A DNA stretch of 64,000 nucleotides from Paenibacillus caseinilyticus (GTDB lineage: Bacteria > Bacillota > Bacilli > Paenibacillales > NBRC-103111): assembly GCF_027533645.1 (NCBI RefSeq), contig NZ_JAQAGY010000003.1:248001-312000 (forward strand), given 5' to 3'. This document shows, piece after piece, positions 39,287 to 47,098 of this stretch. The position numbers and the translations under genes were made by a program. Under the pieces are notes generated by a model, which ran no database searches, was not told the DNA's origin, and saw only the letters and a list, made by a program, of their open reading frames with translations. Position 1 is the stretch's first letter, and every line of letters begins with the position of its first letter.

Positions 39287-40921
39287 TTACTTATCCAGCG
39301 TCCGGGAGCCGGCGCCGGGCTTGAACTTGTCTTTGCGGGCTTTGGTTACTTGGCCCCCCACTGGCAGCCCCGTCTCTTCCGGCTTGATCCCGGTATTGGC
39401 CTGCACGAGAATCTCATCGAACTTGTCGCTGTGCTCCTGCGTTACCTTCGCGCTCGAGGTCAAGAGCGTACCGATGATCGCCCCGAGGAAGCCGAGCGGG
39501 ATCGAGACGATCCCCGGGTTCGCGTACGGGAAGAGCGGCGTGCCGACGAGGATCGCCTTGCCCGCTTCCGGCGCCCAGACGCTCGGCGAGAAGAAGACGA
39601 GCAGCAGGGCGGAGAGGAGGCCCGTGAGCATCCCGGCCACGGCGCCCGCCGTGTTGAAGCGGCGCCAGAAGATCGTGAAGAGAATGACCGGCAGGTTGGC
39701 GCTCGCCGCGATGGCGAAGGCTACGCTGACGAGGAACGCCACGTTGAGCTTCTGGGCGAACAGGGACAGGAGGATCGACAGGACCGCCACGCCCACCGAA
39801 GCATAGCGGGCCACTTTCACCTGCTCCTTCTCTGTCGCCTGCCCCTTGCGCAGGATGCTGCTGTAGAAGTCATGGGAGAACGCCGACGCGGCGGATAGTA
39901 CGAGACCGGTAACAACCGCCAGAATGGTGGCAAAAGCTACAGCCGAGATGAAGGCGAAGAAAAAGTCGCCGCCGAGGGCTCTGGCCAGCAGCGGCGCCGC
40001 CATATTGCCGCCCTTATCCTGCGCGACGATGGCGTCATAGCCTACGAACGCCGCCGCGCCGAAGCCGAGGAAGATCGTCATGATGTAGAAAGCGCCGATC
40101 AGCCACGTGGCATAGACGACCGAGCTGCGTGCCGTCTTGGCGTCCTTCACCGTGAAGAAGCGGATGAGAATGTGGGGCAGCCCTGCGGTACCGAGGACCA
40201 GCGCCAGGTTCAGCGACAGCGTATCGAGCGGCACCTTGTACTTGTTGCCGGGATTCAGGAAGCTGTCCTGCAGAGGCGTGGCGTTCTTCATCGCTTCGAA
40301 CATCGTGACGAGCGAGAAGTCGAACTTCGCGAATACGATCAGGGAGATGATGAACGTACCGGCCATGAGCAGCATCGCTTTCGTGATCTGGACCCAAGAA
40401 GTCGCCGTCATGCCGCCGAACACGACATAGACGGTCATCAGGACGCCTACGATAAGGACCGACACGGTATAGTCCAGGTTGAGCAGCAGCTTGATCAGGG
40501 AGCCTGCCCCGACGAGCTGCGCGATCATATAGAAGATCGATATCGCAATCGTATTGAGCGCCGCAATGCCGCGGACCCGCGAGTTATTGAACCGGGCGGC
40601 GATCATGTCGGCCATCGTGTATTTGCCGAGGTTGCGGAGCGGCTCGGCCACCAGATACAGTACCACCAGGTATGCCACGAGGAAGCCGATGCTGTAGAAG
40701 AAGCCGTCGAAGCCGGCCAAGGCGATCGTCCCCGCAATCCCAAGGAACGAAGCGGCAGACATATAATCGCCCGCAATAGCGAGGCCGTTCTGCCATCCGG
40801 TCAGACTTCCCCCGCCGGTGTAGAATTCGCTGGCGGTGTTCGTTTTCTTAGATGCATAGTATGTAATGATCAAGGTCAAGCCTACAATGCCGAGAAACAG
40901 CAAGAATGCGGTCGCGTTCAT
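39287..40921 (-). CDS. Sodium:solute symporter, acetate permease (ActP/YwcA) type
   Basis: A 544-residue inner-membrane SSS-family symporter with about 13 membrane segments. Family landmarks are ASEFYTGGGSLTGWQNGLAIAGDYMSAASFLG near the N-terminus, AEPLRNLGKYTMADMIAARF, GGMTATSWVQITKAMLL, and the sodium-site region GTAGLPHILIRFFTVKDAK. It most resembles acetate/monocarboxylate permeases. The small DUF485 membrane protein encoded just before it is the usual partner of ActP. A cre box upstream of the pair suggests carbon-catabolite control. ATG 40921 with GGAGGGATTCC. Confidence 0.93.
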   Translation of the reverse strand: MNATAFLLFLGIVGLTLIITYYASKKTNTASEFYTGGGSLTGWQNGLAIAGDYMSAASFLGIAGTIALAGFDGFFYSIGFLVAYLVVLYLVAEPLRNLGKYTMADMIAARFNNSRVRGIAALNTIAISIFYMIAQLVGAGSLIKLLLNLDYTVSVLIVGVLMTVYVVFGGMTATSWVQITKAMLLMAGTFIISLIVFAKFDFSLVTMFEAMKNATPLQDSFLNPGNKYKVPLDTLSLNLALVLGTAGLPHILIRFFTVKDAKTARSSVVYATWLIGAFYIMTIFLGFGAAAFVGYDAIVAQDKGGNMAAPLLARALGGDFFFAFISAVAFATILAVVTGLVLSAASAFSHDFYSSILRKGQATEKEQVKVARYASVGVAVLSILLSLFAQKLNVAFLVSVAFAIAASANLPVILFTIFWRRFNTAGAVAGMLTGLLSALLLVFFSPSVWAPEAGKAILVGTPLFPYANPGIVSIPLGFLGAIIGTLLTSSAKVTQEHSDKFDEILVQANTGIKPEETGLPVGGQVTKARKDKFKPGAGSRTLDK

Positions 40922-40969
40922 GGAATCCCTCCGTCAGCTATGAGTATATCGGTTCAGCCCTCTTCTCTC

Positions 40970-41272
40970 TTACACATGCTCCTCCCGGATCTCGTCGATC
41001 ATGCGGTCGTAATCGGCGGCTTTGCGGGAGTACAGCATGCAGAGCGCCCACGTCATGATGAACTGCGAGAAGGCAAAAATCCATGCCCATGTGACCGGCC
41101 CGGCAGCAGGCTGGTTCAGCACCTTCGAATAGGAGGTAAGCAGGGGCAGCGTGAAATAATACGCCAGAAAAAACAGGCTCAGCGGCAGGAGAAACTTCTT
41201 CTTCCTTGCCATCAGAGCTTGGAACCGGGGGGTGCGGGCAATGTCCGCATAGCGCTTGACTTGGGCTTTCAT
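40970..41272 (-). CDS. DUF485 small membrane protein, partner of the symporter
   Basis: A 100-residue protein with two membrane helices (FLLPLSLFFLAYYFTLPLLTSY and VTWAWIFAFSQFIMTWALCMLYSRKA) and charged ends, like YjcH of E. coli and YwcB of Bacillus. These are always found with ActP-type symporters and are thought to aid their assembly or activity. ATG at 41272 with GGAGATG upstream. First gene of the two-gene operon. Confidence 0.92.
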   Translation of the reverse strand: MKAQVKRYADIARTPRFQALMARKKKFLLPLSLFFLAYYFTLPLLTSYSKVLNQPAAGPVTWAWIFAFSQFIMTWALCMLYSRKAADYDRMIDEIREEHV

Positions 41273-41308
41273 AACATCTCCTCCGTTTCAAAATGGGCAT
41301 TATTGGGT

Positions 41309-41323
41309 AGTAAGCGCTTTCAA
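41309..41323 (-). promoter_or_regulatory. CcpA cre box before the acetate-symporter operon
   Basis: Minus strand TTGAAAGCGCTTACT, one mismatch from the core TGAAANCGNTNNCA. It lies 37 bases before the DUF485 gene, near where its promoter must be, which would repress the operon on good sugars. Confidence 0.72.
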
Positions 41324-41372
41324 TTGTAATCATTCTTATTATATCGTTTCACCGCAGCGGCCGTCTAGGGGT

Positions 41373-41402
41373 AAAAAAATGCACAGCCCGGGGGCTGTGC
41401 AC
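41373..41402 (-). terminator. Terminator of the ykoEDC-tenA operon
   Basis: Minus strand TGCACAGCCC-CC-GGGCTGTGCA followed by seven T residues. It is a perfect stem 23 bases past the tenA stop. Confidence 0.95.
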
Positions 41403-41425
41403 TAGGGACCCTGATCCCCGCTTAA

Positions 41426-42088
41426 CTATACAGGCCAAGCTTCCTTGCGGTAAGCCATGTCCCAGAACATATACTCGTAGCGGCTGCTCGTCACAAAATG
41501 GCGTTTCATCCGTTCGCGGTCTCCCGCAGATGCCGTCTCCGCCAGCTCATCGAGCCTAGTGATCTGCTCCTCCACGAGCTCTCTGAACCAGTCGCCCCCG
41601 TAGGCGGCGATCCACTCACGGTAGATCGGTTCTTCGGGCGTGCAGCCGGCCAGCCGCTCGCCGATCTCGTAATACAGCCAGTAGCACGGCAGGATCGCCG
41701 CGACAATGTCGCCGAGCCCTCCCGCATAGGCGGCCCGCAGCATGTGCGAGGTATAGGCATAGGCGGTCGGTGCAGGTTCGAAGGCCGCGCGTTCCTCTTC
41801 GGTAATGCCCAGCTGCCCGGCGAATTTCTCGTGCAGCGACAGCTCCGCCCCGTACGTTCCCTGGGCGTGGACGGCCATCCGGTTCACGGTAAAGAGGTCG
41901 TCCGCCTTCGCGGCCCCCAGTGCTTGGACCCGGGCGAATTGGGACAAATAATACGCGTCATTGAGCACATAATGGCGGAAGGCATCGAGCGGCAGGGTGC
42001 CGTCGCCGATCCCCCGCACGAACGGATGATCGAAGCTGGCCTGCCAGCTGGCATCTGCGGCTTCCCGGAGTTCTTGCGAGAATGTCAT
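41426..42088 (-). CDS. tenA: Aminopyrimidine aminohydrolase / thiaminase II
   Basis: A 220-residue all-helical enzyme of thiamine salvage that hydrolyses aminopyrimidines from degraded thiamine to HMP. Catalytic Cys135 is in AAILPCYWLYYEIG; the active-site Asp/Tyr of HYVLNDAYYLSQF (residues 39-51) and the C-terminal Glu in RYEYMFWDMAYRKE are present. Length and motifs are normal. It is the last gene of the TPP-riboswitch operon, in which the ECF transporter would bring in the pyrimidine or its precursor. ATG 42088 with GGAGGG nine bases upstream. Confidence 0.95.
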   Translation of the reverse strand: MTFSQELREAADASWQASFDHPFVRGIGDGTLPLDAFRHYVLNDAYYLSQFARVQALGAAKADDLFTVNRMAVHAQGTYGAELSLHEKFAGQLGITEEERAAFEPAPTAYAYTSHMLRAAYAGGLGDIVAAILPCYWLYYEIGERLAGCTPEEPIYREWIAAYGGDWFRELVEEQITRLDELAETASAGDRERMKRHFVTSSRYEYMFWDMAYRKEAWPV

Positions 42089-42217
42089 GTGAATGTACCC
42101 TCCAATAGGCGGTAGTATAGTCTTGGCTATCCGGCTGCTCTGCAGAGGCAGCTCTCGGCTTTGGGTCCCGGTGGTCCTCCCGGCGGCAGCCCCGCCCGGC
42201 CCGTGGCTGCCCTCCGG

Positions 42218-43012
42218 CTAACGGACATCCGTGACCGACAGGAAGGGCAGATGACCGCCGAGCAGCAGTCCTGCGGTCCAGACCGCCACGGCGGCGGCCG
42301 CCAGGATGGCATCGCTTGCCGACCAGCCGATCACGTAGTAATAGGTTCGCCGGCTGTCCGAGGAGAAGCGCTTCGCCTCCATGGCGACCGCGATCCGCTG
42401 CGCACGCCGGATGCTCTGGGCGAGCAGCGGGATCGCATGCCGCTTGATCGAGTCGACCCATCCGCGGATTCCCTTGGCGCGCTTCACGCCCCGCACCTTC
42501 AGCGCCATCTGAAGCGCCTGATACTCGGAGACGACCATCGGCAGCAGCCGGAGCGCCGCCATGAAGCTGTAGGCATAGCGGGCCGGCAGCCGCGTCTGCT
42601 GCATCAGCGAATAGAACAGCCTCACGGGGCTCGTCGTCAAGCCGAACAGCAGCCCGAGCACCGCCATGTTGACGGTCTTGAGGCCGATATGCAGAGAACG
42701 GAAGAAGCTCTCCTCCGTGATATGAACCAGTCCCCACTGCAGCCAGGTCGTCTCTCCCTTGCCGAAGAAGAGCATCGAAGTCGAGGAGGAGACGAGCATG
42801 AGCAGGAAGGGCAGGGAGAGCAGCAGCAGCCGGCGCGCCGGCAGCCCCGTTGCCGTATAGAACAGAAGCAGATGCATCCAGGTCACGTGCAGGAGCACGT
42901 TAATGTTATGGGTGAAGAGAACCGCGAGGAACATCAGCACGGATAACCCGATCTTGAAGGCGGGGTTGGCCCGGTGCAGCCAGGTCTCGCGGAACGTCCA
43001 GGTCAGCGGCAA
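42218..43012 (-). CDS. ykoC: ECF transporter transmembrane (T) component, YkoC-like
   Basis: A 264-residue membrane protein that couples the two ATPase halves of YkoD to the substrate-binding YkoE. About six membrane segments are visible, and the T-component signature with its Ala-Arg-Gly coupling helices is in ALKVRGVKRAKGIRGWVDSI and SIRRAQRIAVAMEAKRFSS. The start is TTG at 43010-43012, overlapping the ykoD stop, with AAAGGAG about ten bases upstream. The gap of 129 bases to tenA is short enough for one transcript. Confidence 0.9.
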   Translation of the reverse strand: MPLTWTFRETWLHRANPAFKIGLSVLMFLAVLFTHNINVLLHVTWMHLLLFYTATGLPARRLLLLSLPFLLMLVSSSTSMLFFGKGETTWLQWGLVHITEESFFRSLHIGLKTVNMAVLGLLFGLTTSPVRLFYSLMQQTRLPARYAYSFMAALRLLPMVVSEYQALQMALKVRGVKRAKGIRGWVDSIKRHAIPLLAQSIRRAQRIAVAMEAKRFSSDSRRTYYYVIGWSASDAILAAAAVAVWTAGLLLGGHLPFLSVTDVR

Positions 43013-44568
43013 AGCGGTTCAGTCTCCTTTCCTGCAGAACGCCGTACGGAATGGGAGGCCCTGTAGGCTTCCGGAGATATCTCCGCCGTCAGGGCGCCTC
43101 CGCGCACCTCCCACACCCGCGTGGCGAACCGCGCTACAATCTCGGGATCGTGGGTCACCATCACGATGGCGCTTCCCCCTCTCCTCCACTCCTCCAACTT
43201 CTCCAGAAGGGCGAACGTGTTCGCCGCATCCTGGCCGAAGGTCGGCTCGTCGAGAAGCAGCAGCCGCCTCGCCTTGCCCGTGGCCGAGGCCACGCTGAGC
43301 CGGCGCTTCTGGCCGAGGGAGAGCTGGTAAGGATGCAGGTCCCCCTGCTGCTCGAGACCGTACCACTTCAGCAGCTCTTCCGATTGGGCCCGTACTTCGG
43401 CCTCCGGCAGCCCCTCCTGCCGGTAGGCCCAGGCCACCTCGTCGAAGACGGAGTGGGTCACGAACTGCAGCTCGGGGTTCTGGAACACATACGAGGCTTC
43501 GTCCCTTACCTCATCGAAGCCTCTAACGGAGCATGTGCCGAGCGTATAGCCGCCCTGCGTCGGGATCAGCTGCATCAGCGCCTGGAGCAGCGTGCTTTTG
43601 CCTGCCCCGTTCTCCCCCACGATGGCGATCCAGTCATCCGCGAACACGTCGGCCGCCGGCACCTGGATCTTCTGCTCCCGTCCATGGAATCCGCGGAACT
43701 CCCGGAGGCTCGCCAGAGGCTGGACTCCAGCGGCCCCGCGGAAGGCGGACACCCCTTGGCCGGGCAGCCTGCCCGGCTGCAGATCGTAATCCTCCCATAC
43801 GCCAGGGTACCAGATGCCGTATTCGCGGAGCTCGCTGCGGTGCTCGCGGAATACGGTCTGCGGCGGCCCGTCGGCCAGGATGCGGGCATCCGGGCCGAAC
43901 AGCACGACCCGGTCGACGAAGCCCGCCAGCTCCTCAATCTTGTGCTCGACGATCAGCACCGTCTTGTCCCGGGTCAGCTCCTTGACCGTCTCCCACACCT
44001 CGCCCGTCCCTTCAGGGTCGAGCAGGGATGTCGGTTCGTCAAGGAACCACACGTCCGGTTCGAGCGCAAGCAGCGAAGCGATCGCAAGCCTCTGCTTCAT
44101 GCCGCCGGAGAGGGAGGCGATCGGCACGTGGATGTCTTCCAGATGCAGCCCGACCCGCTTCAGATATATGCGGATCCTCTCCTCCATCTCCTCCCGGGGA
44201 ACCCGGAGATTCTCCAGCACGAAGGCCAGTTCCTCATCCACGAAGGGCATGCAGAACTGGGTTTCGGGGTCCTGGAACAGATAGCCCCATGCCTCTGGAA
44301 TGAGAAGGCTGTCGGCCTTCATCGGCACTTCGATGGACTGCGGGATCAGGCCCGAGAACACCTGCAGCAGAGTGGACTTGCCGCATCCGCTTGGGCCCAG
44401 CAGCAGCACCTTTTGCCCGCGCGGCACCTCCAGGGTCAAATCTTCGAACAGCAGCGGGGCGCTGCCCGGGAATTTGAGCCGCAGCCCTCTGACGGCGGCC
44501 GCAGTCTCCCTAGGCTCCGGCACCCTTACGCTGCCGCCGTTCGCTATTTCATCCTGCATGCCGTTCAT
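43003..44568 (-). CDS. ykoD: ECF transporter ATPase with two ABC domains, YkoD-like
   Basis: A 521-residue protein with two fused ABC ATPase domains. Domain 1 has Walker A GPSGCGKST (58-66), a signature LSGGMKQRLAIASLLALEP and Walker B VWFLDEPTS. Domain 2 has GENGAGKST, a degenerate signature LSLGQKRRLSVAS and Walker B LLLLDEPTFGQD. The two sites therefore differ, as is usual in fused ECF ATPases. It drives thiamine-precursor uptake with YkoE and YkoC. ATG 44568 overlaps the ykoE stop by one base. Confidence 0.94.
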   Translation of the reverse strand: MNGMQDEIANGGSVRVPEPRETAAAVRGLRLKFPGSAPLLFEDLTLEVPRGQKVLLLGPSGCGKSTLLQVFSGLIPQSIEVPMKADSLLIPEAWGYLFQDPETQFCMPFVDEELAFVLENLRVPREEMEERIRIYLKRVGLHLEDIHVPIASLSGGMKQRLAIASLLALEPDVWFLDEPTSLLDPEGTGEVWETVKELTRDKTVLIVEHKIEELAGFVDRVVLFGPDARILADGPPQTVFREHRSELREYGIWYPGVWEDYDLQPGRLPGQGVSAFRGAAGVQPLASLREFRGFHGREQKIQVPAADVFADDWIAIVGENGAGKSTLLQALMQLIPTQGGYTLGTCSVRGFDEVRDEASYVFQNPELQFVTHSVFDEVAWAYRQEGLPEAEVRAQSEELLKWYGLEQQGDLHPYQLSLGQKRRLSVASATGKARRLLLLDEPTFGQDAANTFALLEKLEEWRRGGSAIVMVTHDPEIVARFATRVWEVRGGALTAEISPEAYRASHSVRRSAGKETEPLCR

Positions 44569-45161
44569 TAGAGCGTCTTCTTCCGGTCGAGGGCTTGATA
44601 ATCGCGGGCGCTTGCCGGACGCACGAGCTGGGTCACTCCCGTTTTCTCCAGCGCCTTCACGATGACATAAGCCAGCGGGCCGGTCAGCAGGAACGCCCCG
44701 ATGAGCCGGAAGACGATGTAGAGAGTGAGGTTCCAGGTCTCGAGCTCGGAGAGATACAATTTGAAGTAATCATAAACAATCGAGCCCAGTCCCGAGGCCA
44801 CTCCGGCCAACCCGGCCACGAGGGCCGTATGGCGCTTATATCCGAAGGCAGCGAAGACCAGCTCGGCCAGCAGGCCCTGCACCAGTCCGTATGTGAAAGC
44901 CTCTACGCCGTATGCGGAGCCCATGATCATTTCCCCTGACGCAGCCGCAGCCTCCGCCAGGAAGGCTACGCCGGGCTTTCTCAGGATGAGGAAGGCCGCC
45001 GTACCGGCAATGAACCACATGCCGTAGCCGATCTGCTCGAGCTGAAAGCCCGGGAGCTTAAGCACGTTATATACTTCGTTCCATAACCGGTACACCACAG
45101 CAAACACTACGGCAATGACGACCGTGACGAGAATATCCGTGAGCTTCAGACCTTTTGACAC
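44568..45161 (-). CDS. ykoE: ECF transporter substrate-binding (S) component, YkoE-like
   Basis: A 197-residue membrane protein with about six helices. It is the S component that picks up hydroxymethylpyrimidine, thiamine or a related compound. The YkoE-type start (KLTDILVTVVIAVVFAVVYR) and LAEAAAASGEMIMGSAYGVEAFTYGLVQGLLAELVFAAFGYKR are recognisable. It is the first gene after the TPP riboswitch. The start is GTG at 45159-45161 with AAAGGAG ten bases before it. The thiamine-binding protein YkoF found in some such operons is absent here. Confidence 0.92.
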   Translation of the reverse strand: MSKGLKLTDILVTVVIAVVFAVVYRLWNEVYNVLKLPGFQLEQIGYGMWFIAGTAAFLILRKPGVAFLAEAAAASGEMIMGSAYGVEAFTYGLVQGLLAELVFAAFGYKRHTALVAGLAGVASGLGSIVYDYFKLYLSELETWNLTLYIVFRLIGAFLLTGPLAYVIVKALEKTGVTQLVRPASARDYQALDRKKTL

Positions 45162-45257
45162 GATGAATCCACTCCTTTAGAAGTATAATAATAGAAGAAG
45201 CTGAAGCGGCGATGCCGGAGCGGGTATGACAGCAGGGGCGCAAGCGGCGGCAAATAA

Positions 45258-45296
45258 ATCAAAAAAGCCGCCCCCGATGCTCGGAAGCGGCCTTGT
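45258..45296 (-). terminator. Riboswitch-controlled terminator
   Basis: Minus strand GGCCGC, 16-base loop, GCGGC then TTTTTT, 30 bases after the THI element and before ykoE. The position fits TPP-induced premature termination. Confidence 0.88.
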
Positions 45297-45327
45297 AAGC
45301 ACATAAAAGATCAACAGCGTGCTACGC

Positions 45328-45420
45328 ACTCCACTTCCCTACGCTGGTATCATCCAGATCAGGTTCAGAGGGTTTAGGATCTATTGATCCAATCTCAGCC
45401 TGTGCGGCTCCCCTAGTGAC
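45328..45420 (-). ncRNA. TPP riboswitch (THI element)
   Basis: Read on the minus strand, the conserved blocks are in order: ACTAGGGGAGCC, CAGGCTGAGA, a variable stem (TTGGATCAATAGATCC), TAAACCCT, GAACCTGATCTGGAT, ATACCAGCGTAGGGAAGT. This is a complete TPP aptamer upstream of ykoE. The rest of the gap to 45641 holds no gene. Confidence 0.97.
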
Positions 45421-45641
45421 ATTTCTCATCTTATCACGAAAGACCCATTTGTCAATGAGATTTCATCTTTCTGAATATTTAAAAAAGTACACGTACCCCC
45501 TAGCCTTCTCTACCTGATTCTGGTACACTAATTCTTGCTCGCTCTTCACGGATTCTGCACACGTCAGAGAGTACTTCATCAGGGACCGCGGCATCTAACA
45601 TTGGAAGCGCTATCTTTAAAGAGAAAGAAGGAACGCGACGA

Positions 45642-45884
45642 ATGAATGAAACCGTAACCGTACCGTTTGAATCTACTCCTCCTTTCCTGACAGGGCTCAC
45701 CGCCGAGATGGTGTCGAACTGCTCCTACTGCACGATGATTTCCCCGGATCCCGCCTACCGCACGCCTGTATCCTGCACGAAGCTGTCGGGCTCTTGCTGT
45801 CCGATTCTCGTTAACCTGGCAACCTGCCTGACCTGCGGCGAGTACAAGAACACCTGCGGGACTGGCGTAACGTTCGACGTCTAA
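45642..45884 (+). CDS. Cys-rich 80-residue protein of unknown function
   Basis: Contains nine Cys in 55 residues, in pairs and triplets (NCSYC, SCTKLSGSCC, TCLTCGEYKNTC), with an otherwise ordinary start MNETVTVPFESTPPFLTGL. No signal peptide. Cys clusters like these occur in spore coat/exosporium proteins (CotY/CotZ, ExsY) and in metal-binding proteins; I cannot assign it to either. Support for coding: GAAGGAAC with fair spacing to the ATG, good codon use and a clean stop. It lies alone between the thiamine operon and psd. Confidence 0.62.
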   Translation: MNETVTVPFESTPPFLTGLTAEMVSNCSYCTMISPDPAYRTPVSCTKLSGSCCPILVNLATCLTCGEYKNTCGTGVTFDV

Positions 45885-46170
45885 GAGATACAGAGCGCCG
45901 ATACCGGCTGGCCGGACTTCTTCCTGCCGCCCCGACACGAGTCTTCACCGCTGCTGCTCCGCCACGGCCGCATCCGCAAGGCGCCGCCTGATCCGGAGCT
46001 CTATTCCGATATCATCCGAGTCCAGGCTCCACGCCACGATGCCAAGCCTCCACAGGGGGCTTTTCGTGCTGTCCGGACACGTTTCTTGGTTGATTTGTGG
46101 CCTCTCTTATGTCAAGATAAGCGTTAGATTCCGAATACTTACATTCAAAGAAACAGGTGAACCCAGAAGC

Positions 46171-46962
46171 ATGAAGATATCGTTCTTTCGGCTGCTGACT
46201 GAGCTTTCGTCCCGCAAGTCGGTGTCGCAGCTCACCGGCGCCTTTGCCAAGTCCAGGGCCTCCCGCTCCCTCATTCCCCATTTTGCCAAAACATACGGCA
46301 TTCCGGTAGAGGACGCGGAGAAGGCCGTCCATGAGTACGCCTCGCTCAACGACTTTTTTACCCGGCGCCTGAAGAGCGGCCTGCGGCCAGTAGATGCGTC
46401 GCCGCAGACCATGGTGTCCCCGGTCGATGCCCTGATTACCGGTATGGGCCCCATCCGGGAAGGATCCATCGTGAACGTGAAGGGACAGGACTACACGATC
46501 GAGGAACTGCTCAACCACAGTCCCCGGATGGTGAATTACAAGAACGGCTTCTATTATGTACTGTATCTCAGTCCGACCGACTACCACCGGATTCACTCGC
46601 CCGTGGACGGCACGATTATCGAGAAAGAGCATGTTCCGGGCAAAGTGTATCCGGTCAACGACTTTGGCCTGAAGCATATGCGGCGGGTCCTAAGCCGCAA
46701 CGAACGCCTCATTACCTACGTGGAGCACGAGGGCGGCGAAGTGGCCGTCGTCAAGGTAGGCGCCCTCAATGTCTCCTCGATTCAATACGTCGCTCCGCTG
46801 CCCGACCTTCTCGAGCGCGGAGGAGAGCTTGCCTACTTCGAATTCGGCTCCACTGTGGTTCTGCTCACCGAGAGCGGGACGTTCGAGAGCCGCAGCGATC
46901 TGGCGGAAGGCAGCAAAGTCCGTATGGGCGAGAAGCTCGGCATCTTCAAGCGCCGGGAGTAG
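46171..46962 (+). CDS. psd: Phosphatidylserine decarboxylase proenzyme
   Basis: A 263-residue membrane-associated proenzyme that converts phosphatidylserine to phosphatidylethanolamine. The self-cleavage motif appears as FGST (residues 225-228; usual form LGST), which becomes the pyruvoyl group at Ser227. Conserved blocks are SLNDFFTRRLKSGLRP, MVSPVDALI, YLSPTDYHRIHSPVDG and VAVVKVGALNVSSI. ATG 46171 is chosen from the family start MKISFFRLLTELSSRK; GGTGA lies 11 bases upstream. No pssA is adjacent. Confidence 0.95.
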   Translation: MKISFFRLLTELSSRKSVSQLTGAFAKSRASRSLIPHFAKTYGIPVEDAEKAVHEYASLNDFFTRRLKSGLRPVDASPQTMVSPVDALITGMGPIREGSIVNVKGQDYTIEELLNHSPRMVNYKNGFYYVLYLSPTDYHRIHSPVDGTIIEKEHVPGKVYPVNDFGLKHMRRVLSRNERLITYVEHEGGEVAVVKVGALNVSSIQYVAPLPDLLERGGELAYFEFGSTVVLLTESGTFESRSDLAEGSKVRMGEKLGIFKRRE

Positions 46963-47098
46963 CCTCCTCTGCCCTGCGGCATGTCCCATCCTACCTCACC
47001 CGGCCGCAGGTCTTGCCTGCGGGGTGCGGCCTGTTTGTCTTCGCCCTGGCTTCACATGCGGTGCATGCGCGCCGAACTGACCGAGAGGAGCCCTGTCC

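Noticed and set aside
43051-44571. 506-codon plus-strand frame over ykoD
   Set aside because: Antisense shadow; ykoD has Walker motifs and sits in a clear operon.
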